From NCBI GenBank assembly GCA_029721435.1, contig CM056573.1, positions 120,303,947 through 120,367,946 on the forward strand: a stretch of DNA of 64,000 bases. The letters are read 5' to 3'. Source of the DNA: Gymnothorax reevesii. Its lineage: Eukaryota; Chordata; Actinopteri; Anguilliformes; Muraenidae. The notes under the pieces are model-generated. The model saw nothing but the letters and a program-made list of their open reading frames with translations. It ran no database searches and was not told where the DNA came from. The position numbers were made by a program, and so were the translations under genes. Within the stretch, counting starts at the first letter, position 1; every line of letters begins with the position of its first letter. Of the stretch, positions 42,001 to 54,876 are shown in pieces.

Positions 42001-45000
42001 GAGCAATATATGTTGCCATCCAAGCAACGTCTTTTTCATGGACGCCCCTGCTTATTTCAGCAAGACAATGCCAAGCCACATTCTGCACGTGTTACAACAG
42101 CATGGCTCCGTAGTAAAAGAGTGTGGGTAATAGACTGGCCTGCCTGTAGTCCAGACCTGTCTCCCATTGAAAATGTGTGGCGCATTATGAAGTGTAAAAT
42201 ACGACAACGGAGACCCCGGACTGTTGAACAACTTAAGCTGTACATCAAGCAAGAATGGGAAAGAGTTCCTCCTGAAAAGCTTCAAAAATTTGTCTCCTCA
42301 GGTCCCAAATGTTTACTGAGTGTCGTTAAAAGGAAAGGTGATGTAACACGGTGGTAAAAAGGCCCCTGTGCCAACTTTTTTGCAATGTATTGCTGCCTTT
42401 AAATTCTAAGTTAATGATTATTTGCAAAAAAAAAAAAAAAAACGTTTCTCAGTTTGAACATTAAACATCTTGTATTTGCAGTGTATTCAATTGAATATAA
42501 GTTGAAAAGGATTTGCAAATCATTGTATTCTGTTTTTATCTACGATTTACATAACGTGCCAACTTCACTGGTTTTGGGTTTTGTAGTTGCTGAAGCAGGG
42601 CACTGTGAAATGCCTTGCGCATAATCTGGACCTGTCACAAATACTACTTTCCTTAAAGTAAATAAATTCTAGCCTGCGGGTCCACAGTTTTTTGGGGAAA
42701 CGAAACAAAGTTTGAGGTGCCAAACACCCAGAGACGCATCGACGTACCATGCTAGCTAGCTAACAAATGAATCTTAGCTCTGTGCCACTTAGTTTTTAAT
42801 GTTGATTGATGGGTGGATGTTGTGATATTATTGGTTGAAATTGGTTGGTACTAGCTTACGTAAGCACAAGGCATATTTTGTTTTACATGAAGAAAACATG
42901 GTTGGATCTTGATATAAGAATACAAAGAAACTGATTTTTTTTTGTAATTTTTTTTGTCATTTATGGTTAAATAGATACTCCGTATGACTGGGGATGTGAT
43001 CTAAAAGGGTTGAAAAGGCATTTTTCATTTCAGCTTGACTTTAAGGGGGTGCTGCAATGTTAGGTCAAAACGCTCAGTTTTTACTGGTATTACTCTAGCT
43101 GTCCGTAATGTCTCAGACAATGCTGTTTAGGGGGTTTTCAGTAATATACCCTTTGCTGTTGGGGGCAACAGCGAAGGCCTTCTTATAGACTTTGTAGTAA
43201 AACATTGTAAATTCATGAAGGCTCAGATTAAAGGCTGATAAAAGGTTTTTTTTTTTTTTTTATATCCTTTTTCCATGTAAGAGCTATACTTATTCATGGA
43301 ACCTTATACCGAGGTCTATGAAAGCTGCACTGGAAACTTTCTAGAGGAATTTATTGGAACCATTCTCTTTGAGTAGGCAATGTAAGGGCCAATCAAAGAA
43401 ACCGATTAAGCTTAGTCCTTGAACACATTAAGTTTTGTCCAGCAAATCGCCATGCGAAATTGAAGTTAGTAATAGACAAGGCTCAATATGCGTCTTTGAC
43501 ACTTGCCCATAATTATGAGTAGCGGTTCCAAAAGGCTCATCTCTGATTGGAGGAACCATACTGTATGGCTATTCTGGGAGCCTCTTTTCACACCGATGAA
43601 ACTGTGTTCCCTGAAGAAATTATGATCCCTACTTGTCCCCAGGCAAAAGCTTTTGGGAATCGTGTGACTATTTATGTTGTTAAATGTGATGTGGTTGTAA
43701 TGGGTGGTGTCCCGTGTATGGTTTGATTGCAGAATCTGGGCGAAGCGGAATATGCCGTCGCCCTCTACATGTACATGCGCTTGCGGGGCTACCCCGCCGA
43801 GAGGATCAGCATCCTCACCACCTACAACGGGCAGAAGCACCTGATCAGAGACGTCATAAACCAACGCTGCGCCAACAATCCCTTCTTCGGGCATCCCAGC
43901 AAGGTAAAGCCCCCCACGCACTCCCCCTGTAGCCACAGTGCCATGAGGAGTTATGGCTCAGTGTGCATAAACGAACCAGTCATTTAAAAACCCTATGATG
44001 TGTTCACTCGGATTATCTTCGTCTTGCATTTAGTCATATTTGAAGGAACTGTTTGGTGTTAACAAATGTGCTCATACAGGGCAAATCAGGAAGTGGGCAA
44101 ATGATCACAGCACAGTACACCTGCTTGTTAAACTTATTTGTCTGAGGGACTTCCTCAACATGGGTTTCTGTTAGTTTTTAAAGTTGAAAAGTCTATTGAC
44201 GTACTCATCAGGTGAAGGCGAATGACCCGTGGTTATTGAGCTTTTCTCCTCTGGTGGGAATAGAGTTGATACTGGAGGGGATTTTGTGAGGTCTTAAGTG
44301 TCCTTACGCATACTTCCTGCACTCTACTGTCGGCAGGCTTTTAATCCTGGAGCAAATTTTTAAAAAAAGAAGGAAAAAAAAGTCAGCTCACCTGTTTACT
44401 GTGTAATCTAAACCCCAGAAATTTGTTGAGGGTGCAGAACAGAAATTTGACTACAGATTATAACAGCGCTTCGATGAATATTAATTGATTTTTTTTTTTT
44501 TATTCATTCTTTGCATCATTCATTATTCCTCATGCACCTTAAAGAGAACTCTTTAGGAAAGCACTATACCTCGCTTGGAGGTAATTGGGCATTCCGCTTC
44601 TGTTGCCTCACTGACATCATTATTTTTTTCTGCTGCTCTACGCAGTTCAGTTTGCTGTGATAGAAATAATTGGCTCACTCGGTTGATCCACATTTCTCAC
44701 CCAAGCATGTTTAATATTTCACGTTCCCTTGTTATTTTTTCCTTGAATTAGAACCACGAATATTGTACCGTCTGTACTTTTCGGATTCCATTCTACACCA
44801 GGCAGTTTGCGGTCACCTCAGAAGAACTACTCAGAGCAGGGAAATTAGGTTAGCGGTTGTAGCGGCGCCGTGGAGGGGAGAGGGTGTGGAGGGGTCATCG
44901 CTTGGGCAAACTAATGCGGCCAGTGCGCTCTTGGTTACTGCCTTGCTGTAGAAAGGTCATGCTAGCTCACACTGCCTCAGCCTCGTCCAGCATAGTCGTG

Positions 45001-46035
45001 CCTTCTTAGCAAATTGTTAATTCTGAATATCCGGCTGCGGTTAAAACTGTAAATGGCTTCGAGCACTCGTTGAATTAAATGCAAAGTTTGCACATAATAG
45101 TGAGCAGCATAGAATATTTTCTTCAGTTGCTGTTATGAGGAATAATGCCCCAATTGAGGTGGTCTCCTGCTCTGATCTACCATCCTCGGTGCAAAGCCTG
45201 TAGGATGGTAGCTGCCCTGGAACAGGGCTGGTTCCCACCTCTCTATATCAGGAACACCATTGCTGATAAAGGATTTCCCTCGAGGACCTACATATAGCCC
45301 TTAAGAGGCTCTTTGATAATGCAAAATTGCATTACTCCTCAATATGTGCAACGGTGATCCTCTATGTTTCGGGGGAAATTGAATTGACATTGACACCAGC
45401 CTGTGAACGTGATGAGGTTTATCAATCTCACCTGATTCACATTCACAGCAAAGCCGTGGGCAGTCGCGATTAGACGTTTGGAGCCGGGGGTGGAAATCGA
45501 TCCTCAGGTTCCTGCAGGAGAGGCCTGATTTCCTGATTTCCTGGTATCCTGGGGGAGTAGAGTCGTTAGACGGGGGCGGCTGAGGAGAAATGTAAAGCCC
45601 TTTTTCCGAGTTTGTAAGGGTTAAAATTAAGCGAAGAGAATTGAGCTTCGTTTTCATGGCTTATTTCCTGGTCTCGTGAGGAGATGTTGTGCTCTTTTGG
45701 TTGGCTTCAGTGTGTCATTGAGACACAGTTTATTCAAATCGGAGGTGACCGTAGTGTGAAAGTACTATTTAGTGGTGGTTCTCCTCTGGAGCATGAGTGA
45801 TCAACTTGCTTTTCTTTTCTTTTTTCGCTGCCTTTTTATTGAGCATCAAGAACATGGTATGTAGATACACATACAGAGGGATCACAATTCTCATGTTTAT
45901 ATTTTAACCCCTCTCCCACCCCCAAGAACATTTTGGACACCAATCCATAAAGAACGTATGATTGAATAAACTAAAACTAGATAAATAAATAAAATAAATA
46001 GATAAACACACACACACTCACACACACACATATAT

Positions 46036-46089
<54 letters not shown>

Positions 46090-49000
46090 AAGGGATAATC
46101 AACTCGAGGGTGTGCATTCCACGGTTTTCATGCACGACGCGGAGGCAAAAAACCACCCGACGCGAATGCTCACCTTCGAGTTGATTATCCCACTTATACC
46201 ATGGTCATTTGCCAGCAATATCAAATCGCAGCATTCAGAAATTTTGGTGAAAGTTTTGTACTAAAAAAAAAAACGAGCTGGTAATCATTAAAGAGGCGCT
46301 GCGCCATCTCATACCCAATAGCCTACTATAGGCCAAGTTAAATTGAACCAGCTATCCTAGTTCATCTTACGTTCATGGAGAGAGATTTTTTTTGCACACG
46401 CTTACATCCGTTTACGAGCTGATTTGATCACGGATTCCAGCTGAAATGGAGATTATGCATTACGCAACATAATGTGCGATTATGCAGACTGTAGCTAACT
46501 TGCTACCCACAATTACAATGAACTTATGACTGTTTCCGCAGTAAGCGAGCTGAAATCAGTCAGCTGGCATAGCACGTAGCTAGCGAACTGTCAGCAGTTG
46601 CCAACACATGAAGTGGACACGTTAGCTTCCTTTGTAACCGTACACAATTACAATCGTTTAATGAATAAAGCCTGATTACTTCGCTGCTATAATATTTCCG
46701 GTCATTATCGCTCGAGTACCTATAGTTAACCGCCCCGCTGCACGCAACTTGTATGACGCCGCTAAATTTACTGGAGTTAAATGAGCAGCTAGCTTTCCGT
46801 TGTACCCAGCCGAATACCACGTTTAACGTTGCTAGGGTTACAAGTTGGCTAGTGGATGAATTTCGAATGGTGAAACGACCGTAGCCGAAATACCTGTGCG
46901 GTTCCATGGTTTTAATGCATACCTGCCAGCCAATCAGAAAAAAGTATTCACCCAGACCATGGTATAAATATATATATTCATCCATCCGCCTAAAAAAGAC
47001 AACAGCAAACGAACCAAAAAAAAAAAAAAAAGCATGCCTAAACTCGCCTAGGCTGAAGCTGTGCGCTAAACCAGAGATGGTTCACATGGATTCAATCATA
47101 AACACAAATACAGATGCAAGATAACCGCTAAGTGGTCGTTAAGTGGGTACAGTTTTAAGTTTACCTCGATGTTTCAGCACTGGATCCCAGACAGAGAAGA
47201 ATTTGTCCCTGGACCCCCTGAGAGTATATTTAATTTTCTCTAATTGTATGAATTGTGTCAGGTCGCTAAACCACAAAGATACTTTAGGTGGATTTTTTGA
47301 TTTCCAATGTAATAATATTCTTCTACCTGCAAGCAGCGTCGTAGAAGCAATTATGTTTTTGTAACTTTTCCTTAATGTTGTGTGTCTTCTATCTGTGGTA
47401 CCAAAGATGACCATAGCTGCGTTGGGTCGAAGTTCAATATTCAATGCTTCTGACAGTAATTTAAAGATGGTAGACCAATAGGTTACCAGGGCTGGACACA
47501 ACCAAAACATATGTGCTAGATCAGCAGGAGAGTTTTGACACCTGTCACAGCTTGCATCTGTGTTAGGATATATTTTAGCCAGTCTTGCTTTGGAATAGTG
47601 GATGCGATGTAGAATCTTTAATTGTACAACACTTAATTTGGCGCAAGAAGTGCTGTTAACTCTTAGAAGAGCACTCTCCCAAGTGTCCTCTTCCAAGCCT
47701 TCTTCCAGCTTGTCCACCCACTCTGCTCTGATCTTTGCAAAAGTTGTGTCTTTAAAAGAGGTTATACAATCACTAATCCTTGAGATAAGTCTTTTCGAAT
47801 TGAATGGGGATTTTAACATATCATCTAAACCAGAAGGTTAAGTTATGTGTGGAAAGTTGGGATCATGTTGTTGAAGGAAGTGATGGACTTGGTAATATCG
47901 AAATAGGCTGGACCGAGGAAGGCCAAATTTGTGCGAGAACTCATTATAGTTTGCAAAAATAGAGTTCATATATATATCCTTAAAATCATGAATGCCTCGT
48001 CTCTGCCAGAGACCAAATTCTGAGTCTAACCTAGCTGGGGGTTAAAGGTGATTATTGTGTATGGGACTTAGATAAAGAAGCTTTTTAAACCCAAAGTTCC
48101 GTCTCAGCTGAACCCATATTTTGAGGGTGTTTATGACTATAGGATTGTTAGTGTATTGTGAGAAAGAGAGAGGAAGGCTGGAGGTGACCAGAGCTCTAAG
48201 AGAGGTGGAGATGCAAGATGCAGCTTCAAAGTGGCATCAGTCTGCATCAGGAGTATGGAGCCAATACATAATTTTTTGAACATTTGAGGCCCAATTATAA
48301 TGACAAAAATTTTGAAGAGCAAAAAACTTGCTTTTCTTTTCTCCTAATGTTTAACTGTGTGCTGATTTGTTTAGCAAGCGTGCTATTCAGACAGTAGAGG
48401 AATATTAGTATCCCCCCCAGATTACTGATGCTATGAATTGTCACCCTGCGTCCGCAGCCATTCCATCCTTAGAGATTTTCTTGTGAGCGCTCTACAAGCC
48501 ACAAATTTCAACCAATTTGTTTTATATTTGGCATGGGCCCAAGTTGTGGGAAGGACACAAAGCCTATTGATTTTGGGAGTGATTGCTTTAGGGGGCCCGG
48601 GGATACCCATCCACTTGCAGGGGACCGACTGTCTAGTTTATGGGTGGATATGGAGCAGGTCACGTTATTGCATCCAATATTGTTACTGTGCTGTGTCGAC
48701 TTTGGCTCCAAATTATTCAACTTCAGGTTACCCTAAAACTTCTCATCTTGATGACAGTGTCACTGAATCTCCACACACCCATGTATGCGCGCGCACACAC
48801 ACACACACAAGCGCACACACACAGGTCTGAGAGCCCAGGGAAAAATGTGACAGTTAGCGAGTCTGCTGCCTTAAAGCGTCTGTGGAACATAAATTAGACA
48901 GGGAGAATAGTCTTGCCTCTCGGGAGGTAGAGGCCCAACGATAAATATTTAAAATTGGTGACCATCTGCTGAGAAATGCAACATGTCAGTTTTGTCAGCG

Positions 49001-52000
49001 GGGCTAGAGGAGAAGAGACAGGGAGGGGACGCTAAGTAGCACATAAGTAGCGCACACATTTTTCCCTTGCTCCATTTATACTGGTGTGTATAGCATTCAA
49101 GGGAAATGTGTTAATATGCTGTAGCGGTGCCTGCTCCGTTAATCTCCAAATTTTGCCGTGCACATACGCTGACATCTGCAAGCGTTTTAAAGCTAAAATG
49201 GATTTTAATGCCGACACAATTTAGTCCGTACGCATGTATCCGCCGTGCAAGCCGAGCACGGCTCTAATAAGAGAAAGTGTCCCTACAGTGATCTGTGCGG
49301 AGATTATAGCCCTTTAGCACTGTGTTACTGTCCAGATATTTACAAACTTCACTAATACAGGAGTTGCACATGATGCAGAGTTTAATTGCTTTGAACTTAC
49401 TTTCCTGCTTTTGCCCGGGAAGTGATATTCAGTAGTTAGCCTTTAAAACTCATGAATATATGCACAGTGATACAGTTATGCATCCTCCAGCCATCCCAGT
49501 TCCCCCGTTCCATGTTAAGTAGCAGCTTATTAGAATTCTTAAGAGCCACAGCGGCAAACACTCTATCCTAACGCTAAAAATAAAAACGTGACTATCTCGC
49601 TATGGAAGGCATATGAAGCGATTTATTGAAATTACACTCCCATGTTTCGCTCTCCAGACTGGGCTAGTTGGCAGCTCTGCTGAGGCCCTTTGTTGGGGTG
49701 GTTGAATGTTGATTTGCATTACTGAGATGCAAGTCGACTGATCAAGAGGCCTTGCGCTCACCGAAGGACATATTGTTGCTTCTGGTGCTGCACCTGTTCC
49801 ACATAGCAACAGGGAGCTTCAAATAAATATTGTTTCACTTATCCTCCATCCTCCGCAAAAGCTGTGGAAGGCCTGCTCATGAGACTCGGCATCAATGAAC
49901 AGTGCTTTGCAGCAGTGGGAATATCCTGCGACGATGGATTTAAAGCGCTAGGTTCGTTTTCCTCAGACAAACGTCCCCTATTCGCGCTGGAGACATATTG
50001 ATCTGTGTGGATCTTGAGGCTCATTTCATCTTCTCCTATGTTTGACTTCTCATCAGGCTCTTTGATTGAGAGAGAGAGAGAGGAAGTAGAAAAAAAATAT
50101 AGACTGTTAGCTGGAGTCAGGAGGACTAGTAAAACTGCAGTGTAGAGCAGTTTTGCTGTTTTCCTTTGCACAATGTGCTGTGCAAGAGGGCAGATTCTAC
50201 TCCATCCTCCTGACTGGGATTCAAGTAGCTCGATCTGCCCCCTGCATTAGACAGTGTCTTGAAGACTCAGGTAAACTGCCACATTTATATCCCTAAGCCT
50301 CATCTGTTGCGGTCAATGTGGTCTGTCTGGATAAGGTTGACAACAACAGGCAATAATCCGCTGACCTGGGGAACGCAGAAGAGAAGGCGGTCTTAAGCTC
50401 TATGACTAAAGCCCCCCTTTGGGCCGTTGCAGTGGCGAGGCATTCTGCGGGCTTTTTGGCTGCCATGAGTGTAAAATGACCTGCCCTCTCGTAGGTGACG
50501 ACGGTGGATCGCTTCCAAGGCCAGCAGAATGACTACATCATCCTCTCACTGGTACGCACCAAAGCCGTGGGACACCTGAGGTAAGCACGTTGCATTTTTT
50601 TTCTTATTTTAACATTCTGAGTTCAGGGAAATTCAATATCTTCTGCAGTCTCGCTTCTGAAAGGATTAGAAACATTCAATGAAAATGAATGTATCATCGG
50701 AGCCTGGACTCTAATGTTACAGAAATGTAGCCTTCCTTTTCCAGACAAAGAAGGATCATGTAAGATGGCTCTGACATTATAAAGAAGTCTCCTCATTCTT
50801 TTTTGAAGTTTTCTGTCTTGTCTAAATTCAAGTCAGTTCCTCCCTTTGCTAGGAAATGTGCTTAAATAGTGAGAAGGGATTAAGATTAAAGCAGAATAGC
50901 GTAAAAGCGTGGTTGAAAGTTTCTGTGTAAATATTCTGAACACTGACTGATATGCTGTTCATTTCTGGCCTGTCATTTCTTGCTGATAGGTTTATTAAAC
51001 ACAATACATTTTTAATACCAGTAGCAAACGCTGTTACCACATTTTCAGTGCAGTTAATACAGCCCTTGATGTATTGTGTATGCCAGAGTAATGTGTTTAT
51101 GAGAGTTTTGACACTTTCTCAAGCTGGCTTTACACCACGACTGAAAATGACATCTGGAACTTTTAAAGCTTCGTGAATACTTGAAGTATTTTTGTCTTGT
51201 CTGTTCGTTCTTCGTGTCCAACAGCAGGGGGAGGGGGTGGAGGCTATCCAAACCTTTTTTCCTCCCAAGTTTGCCTGAGAAACGTTGTTTTCCTAGTTTC
51301 AGTTCAGAAATTTTCTGTTCAGGTTTAAAGTAGTCATAAGATTTGTGATCCTTGATTATTAAGCTTTCAAAATACAGATCTGCACTTGCCCAGCCTGTCT
51401 GGAAACATGGCAACAATGTTCAGTCAATCAAAAAAAAAGTTTATTCTTGAAGACCCACTGGAGTCAGTCTCTTCAGGGAAGAGGTTAAAGCTATTCATTT
51501 GTTCATCGCTCTGTGGAAACCACTTCTGGTCAGCCAGGTGCATGTAGCTGTACGAAGTAAATTGTACGCTGCTACATGATCCTCCGACGGCATAGGCAGT
51601 GTGTAGTTGGTGGTGTGACTGCATAGGGAAAAGAAGCAAGGACTTGTCAAGTGAGTCAGAGGAATCATGTGCCCCTGCGTATGCCACCTGAGTTGATGGG
51701 AACAGGTCGCTTTGCAGTGGACTAAAGTTTGGCTACGTTCAGGGTGCAGAGAAAAGGGGAAAAATCGAAAAAGTATTTTTAAAAAGAAGAACAGTATGGA
51801 TAATATAGATTTGGTGCGCTGCCCCTCGGATTGCACCGGTGCACATTACCAAACAGCTGTCATGCCCTTCGGCACTCAGCTAAGTTTCCGCCACAAGTCG
51901 AACAGCATTAATCATGTGCTCTACTTTTTGTTTGTGAATTACGTCATCTTTTCTGCCCTCATATCACAGAGTATTCTTGAGATTTCTTGTGTAGGCCATA

Positions 52001-54836
52001 GCATCTGTTGGCCCCTCAGGTTGTGTTTACAGCCATGGACAGGTGGAGCCGTTTGCTCTTGGGTAAAACTATGGTGCCGTGACAGTTTTTCCTCATGACC
52101 ACCAATCTAGTCACTGAATCCAGTCCTGACCAACTGCGGCATTCAGTGCAAAGGAAGCCTGTTGATAAACAGACTTAAGTTAAAATTTTTTTTCTTTTTT
52201 TTTTTAAAAACTTGAAGACAAAGACATTCAGCCAAACAGTGCTCACCATTTTATTTTGTTGGTTCCCTATACACCTCAAGATCTACTGTCCTATTGTTTT
52301 ACTCCAACCCCAACAAAGCTCACCTTATTCAACAGCTGGAGCAGAACTGCCTAATCCACTTCCTAAAGGTCTACCATCCTGCAGGTTTTCATTTTGAACC
52401 TAACATGGCATACCTTAATTTAAAACCTAGAGCATGGCTGTCCAGCCCTCTTCCTGGACTTCTATCATCCTGTAGGCTTACGCTCTTTTACAAGCAAAGC
52501 TCACCTGATTCAACAGTGAGAGTCCGGCTGCCCAACCCTGTTCCTTGAGATCTATGTATCCTTTCACACCAAAACAAATAAAGCACCTTGTTTACCCACT
52601 AGAGATCTCATCATAACTGTTAACTCTGAGAATCACGTTCGCCAAGTAAGAGTTAAAGTAAAAATATGAGCGATGGTACATCCCTCGGAACATGCTTGGG
52701 AATCAGTTCTAATATGTCCCTGTTTTTTGAATGCCAGCAAACCTGATCAGAGAATCTGTCCTTGGTCTCCACTAACTTCTTGTTGTAAATCACTTTACCT
52801 CATAAAACCTACAGAACCATGTTTGGGTCTGTAAAATTCAGCAGCTGTATTCAAACCTGTGGAACTTGAGGATGATTATGAATTCAAATGGAGATCCAAA
52901 GGTTTCTATTTAGCCCAAACATGTCCTGCTGAATTATGGGGAAATGTATATAAAATGATGCACTAGATCTAGATCTTTTCTATTTGATTTAATGCTGTAG
53001 CATTGAAAACATGACATCCTGGGTTTGATTATTATTCTCAAATAAGTCTGTTGTGTCTTCAGGGAAGTGCTGCAATCTGCAGAAATAGAATTTGAAATAG
53101 AATATGGGGGGGGGGGGGGGGGGAGAACTTTTTTTCTGACTTTGAAACTACTTGGGAGGGGGGGGGGGCTTTAGTGTAAAGGTAGAGTTTAAGGGGATAA
53201 TTTGCTTAATCAGTTATGAAATTTCTCATTTTGGTTCCATTTCTTGAAAAGCTTATGAATGACTATCAAAGACTGTTGGAGTGTCCCTAAACAAAACCTA
53301 AACAAAATCAGTTTGATCTGACCGATGAGTGACCTCCCGTGTGTTGAGTCTGGTAGCTCAGTTTGTCTGGATAATTTGTGGAAACAAAGCTGTGCATACA
53401 CATCAGTCCTCCCAGCTCTGGAATAGCCCATCCCTGATGGTGTCTGGCACCATGTCATGCCTGGACTTGAATAGAGCTTCTGCTCGCCCACAGAGTGATT
53501 TTGCGAGTTATTTCACACTGTGGCAACCCTCTATACTGAAGAAATATACTTTCTAATGTCGGCTGAATTTAGCTGTTGCCAGTATCCACTTCTATCATTC
53601 TCTCTCTTTACCATTATTAACTCTTTCATGCAAAGTGAACTCGGTCGATTCGACTTAGCAGGGGCCAGTTTTCCCAGCGAACAGTGTGGGGTCAAAGGTC
53701 GTTGCTCTTGGACTCACCTGCACTGATGTTTCTCTTATTGTGGCTGCACTGGGATTTGAACCACCGGCCCTCTGAGTCCCAGCAGAATGTTCCATCCAGG
53801 GTATCTCAACCTTACTGAGAAAGGGCCGGTGTGAGTGCAAGTTTTCTTTCCAACTATGCTGTTTCACTGCTGGTTCTACTCATCAATGTCTTGAGATTTC
53901 TGAAGAGCTTGGTTCGTTGAGTCGGGAGTGTAATTGATTGGTCGGAATGAAAGCGTGCGCCCACACCAGCCCTCTCTGGATAAGGTTGAGTATCCCTGCA
54001 CTTTGCTATAGGCTGCACTCCTATTTTCTTACAGCCCTGTTTTCACTCCTGATGACTCTTCTCAGCTCTGTCTACATCTTGTCGTGCATTCAAATACGGG
54101 AGTGTGAATCCCCAGTTAAGACTGCGCTTACCTGCAGTCAGGCTGTGTTTACTCCTGGCAGGAGTACAGCAGTATGGGGCAGTATGGATGATCTTATATG
54201 GGATGCTTTATGCGTGTGAAGGAGTTGACTGTAATGTGTGTCCGTTTCGGATCTGATGTTTCTTTCATATTAAGACCACCCGAAAAGAGGTTGCTGTATG
54301 GGTCAGCTGTGTTCTGCTCTGTCAGGTCTGCTCGATGTTTGCCTTTGATGTTAGCTGGGTACTTTATATCCCCCGCCAACACGAAGTGTGAGGGGGATAT
54401 AGGTTTGACCTCCGTCCGTCCGTCCGTGCGTGTGTCCGTCCGTCCGTCCATCCAAGAGAAAGGGGACAACTTTTCTCAGAAACTATTACAGATAGGACAA
54501 CCAAATTTGGTATGTAGCTTCAGACTATATAGGCCTTGATGGAGTTCGAAAATAAGAGGCACATGATTGGCGGGGGATGTTGTAGACCATGTCGACTTGT
54601 TTGTTCTGTTTCAAGGTAGAGCTCTGTCAGGTGGACCGCTGTTGTCAAAAAAACCTGAGAAGTGACTTCTCTGTTCATGTTAGTTTTGTCAATTCTTAAG
54701 TTAAACCGATTTGTCGTGCTTCTTTTTGCTGCTTTGTTCTGTTTGATTTAGCTCCATCATCTTGCGAAACATTTGTTCATTTCATGCCTTTCTCACACAC
54801 ACATGCTCATGGGCACATGGGCGCACATACGCACAA

Positions 54837-54876
<40 letters not shown>

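Larger units (their letters stand above)
35033..43732. other. aqr intron 12
   Basis: Longest intron. It contains the hairpin-headed element at 37099-37739, repeats at 38120-38500, the Tc1 MITE at 40143-40678 and the Tc1 transposon at 40982-42583. 35040-37090, 38510-40130 and 42600-43730 hold nothing I can name. Confidence 0.6.
45803..48342 (-). mobile_element. 5'-truncated L1-type LINE with 18-bp target duplication
   Basis: AACTTGCTTTTCTTTTCT occurs at 45803-45820 and again at 48325-48342, an 18-bp target-site duplication. Between them lies an L1 on the minus strand: its 3' end faces left, with ORF2 C-terminal coding at 47139-47819 and more decayed coding to about 48320. The 5' part (endonuclease and reverse transcriptase core) is missing, as is usual for truncated L1 copies. 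A second element is inserted in a CA/TA microsatellite of its 3' UTR at about 46087-46966. Confidence 0.88.
43904..50494. other. aqr intron 13
   Basis: Holds the L1 insertion at 45821-48324. 43904-45800 and 48345-50494 contain only short A/T runs (for example 44492-44502), a CA/CG-rich stretch at 48786-48822 and no other named feature. Confidence 0.6.

Noticed and set aside
46560..46985. Antisense 141-codon frame as a host gene
   Set aside because: It lies within the nested element between its inverted ends and resembles no known protein.
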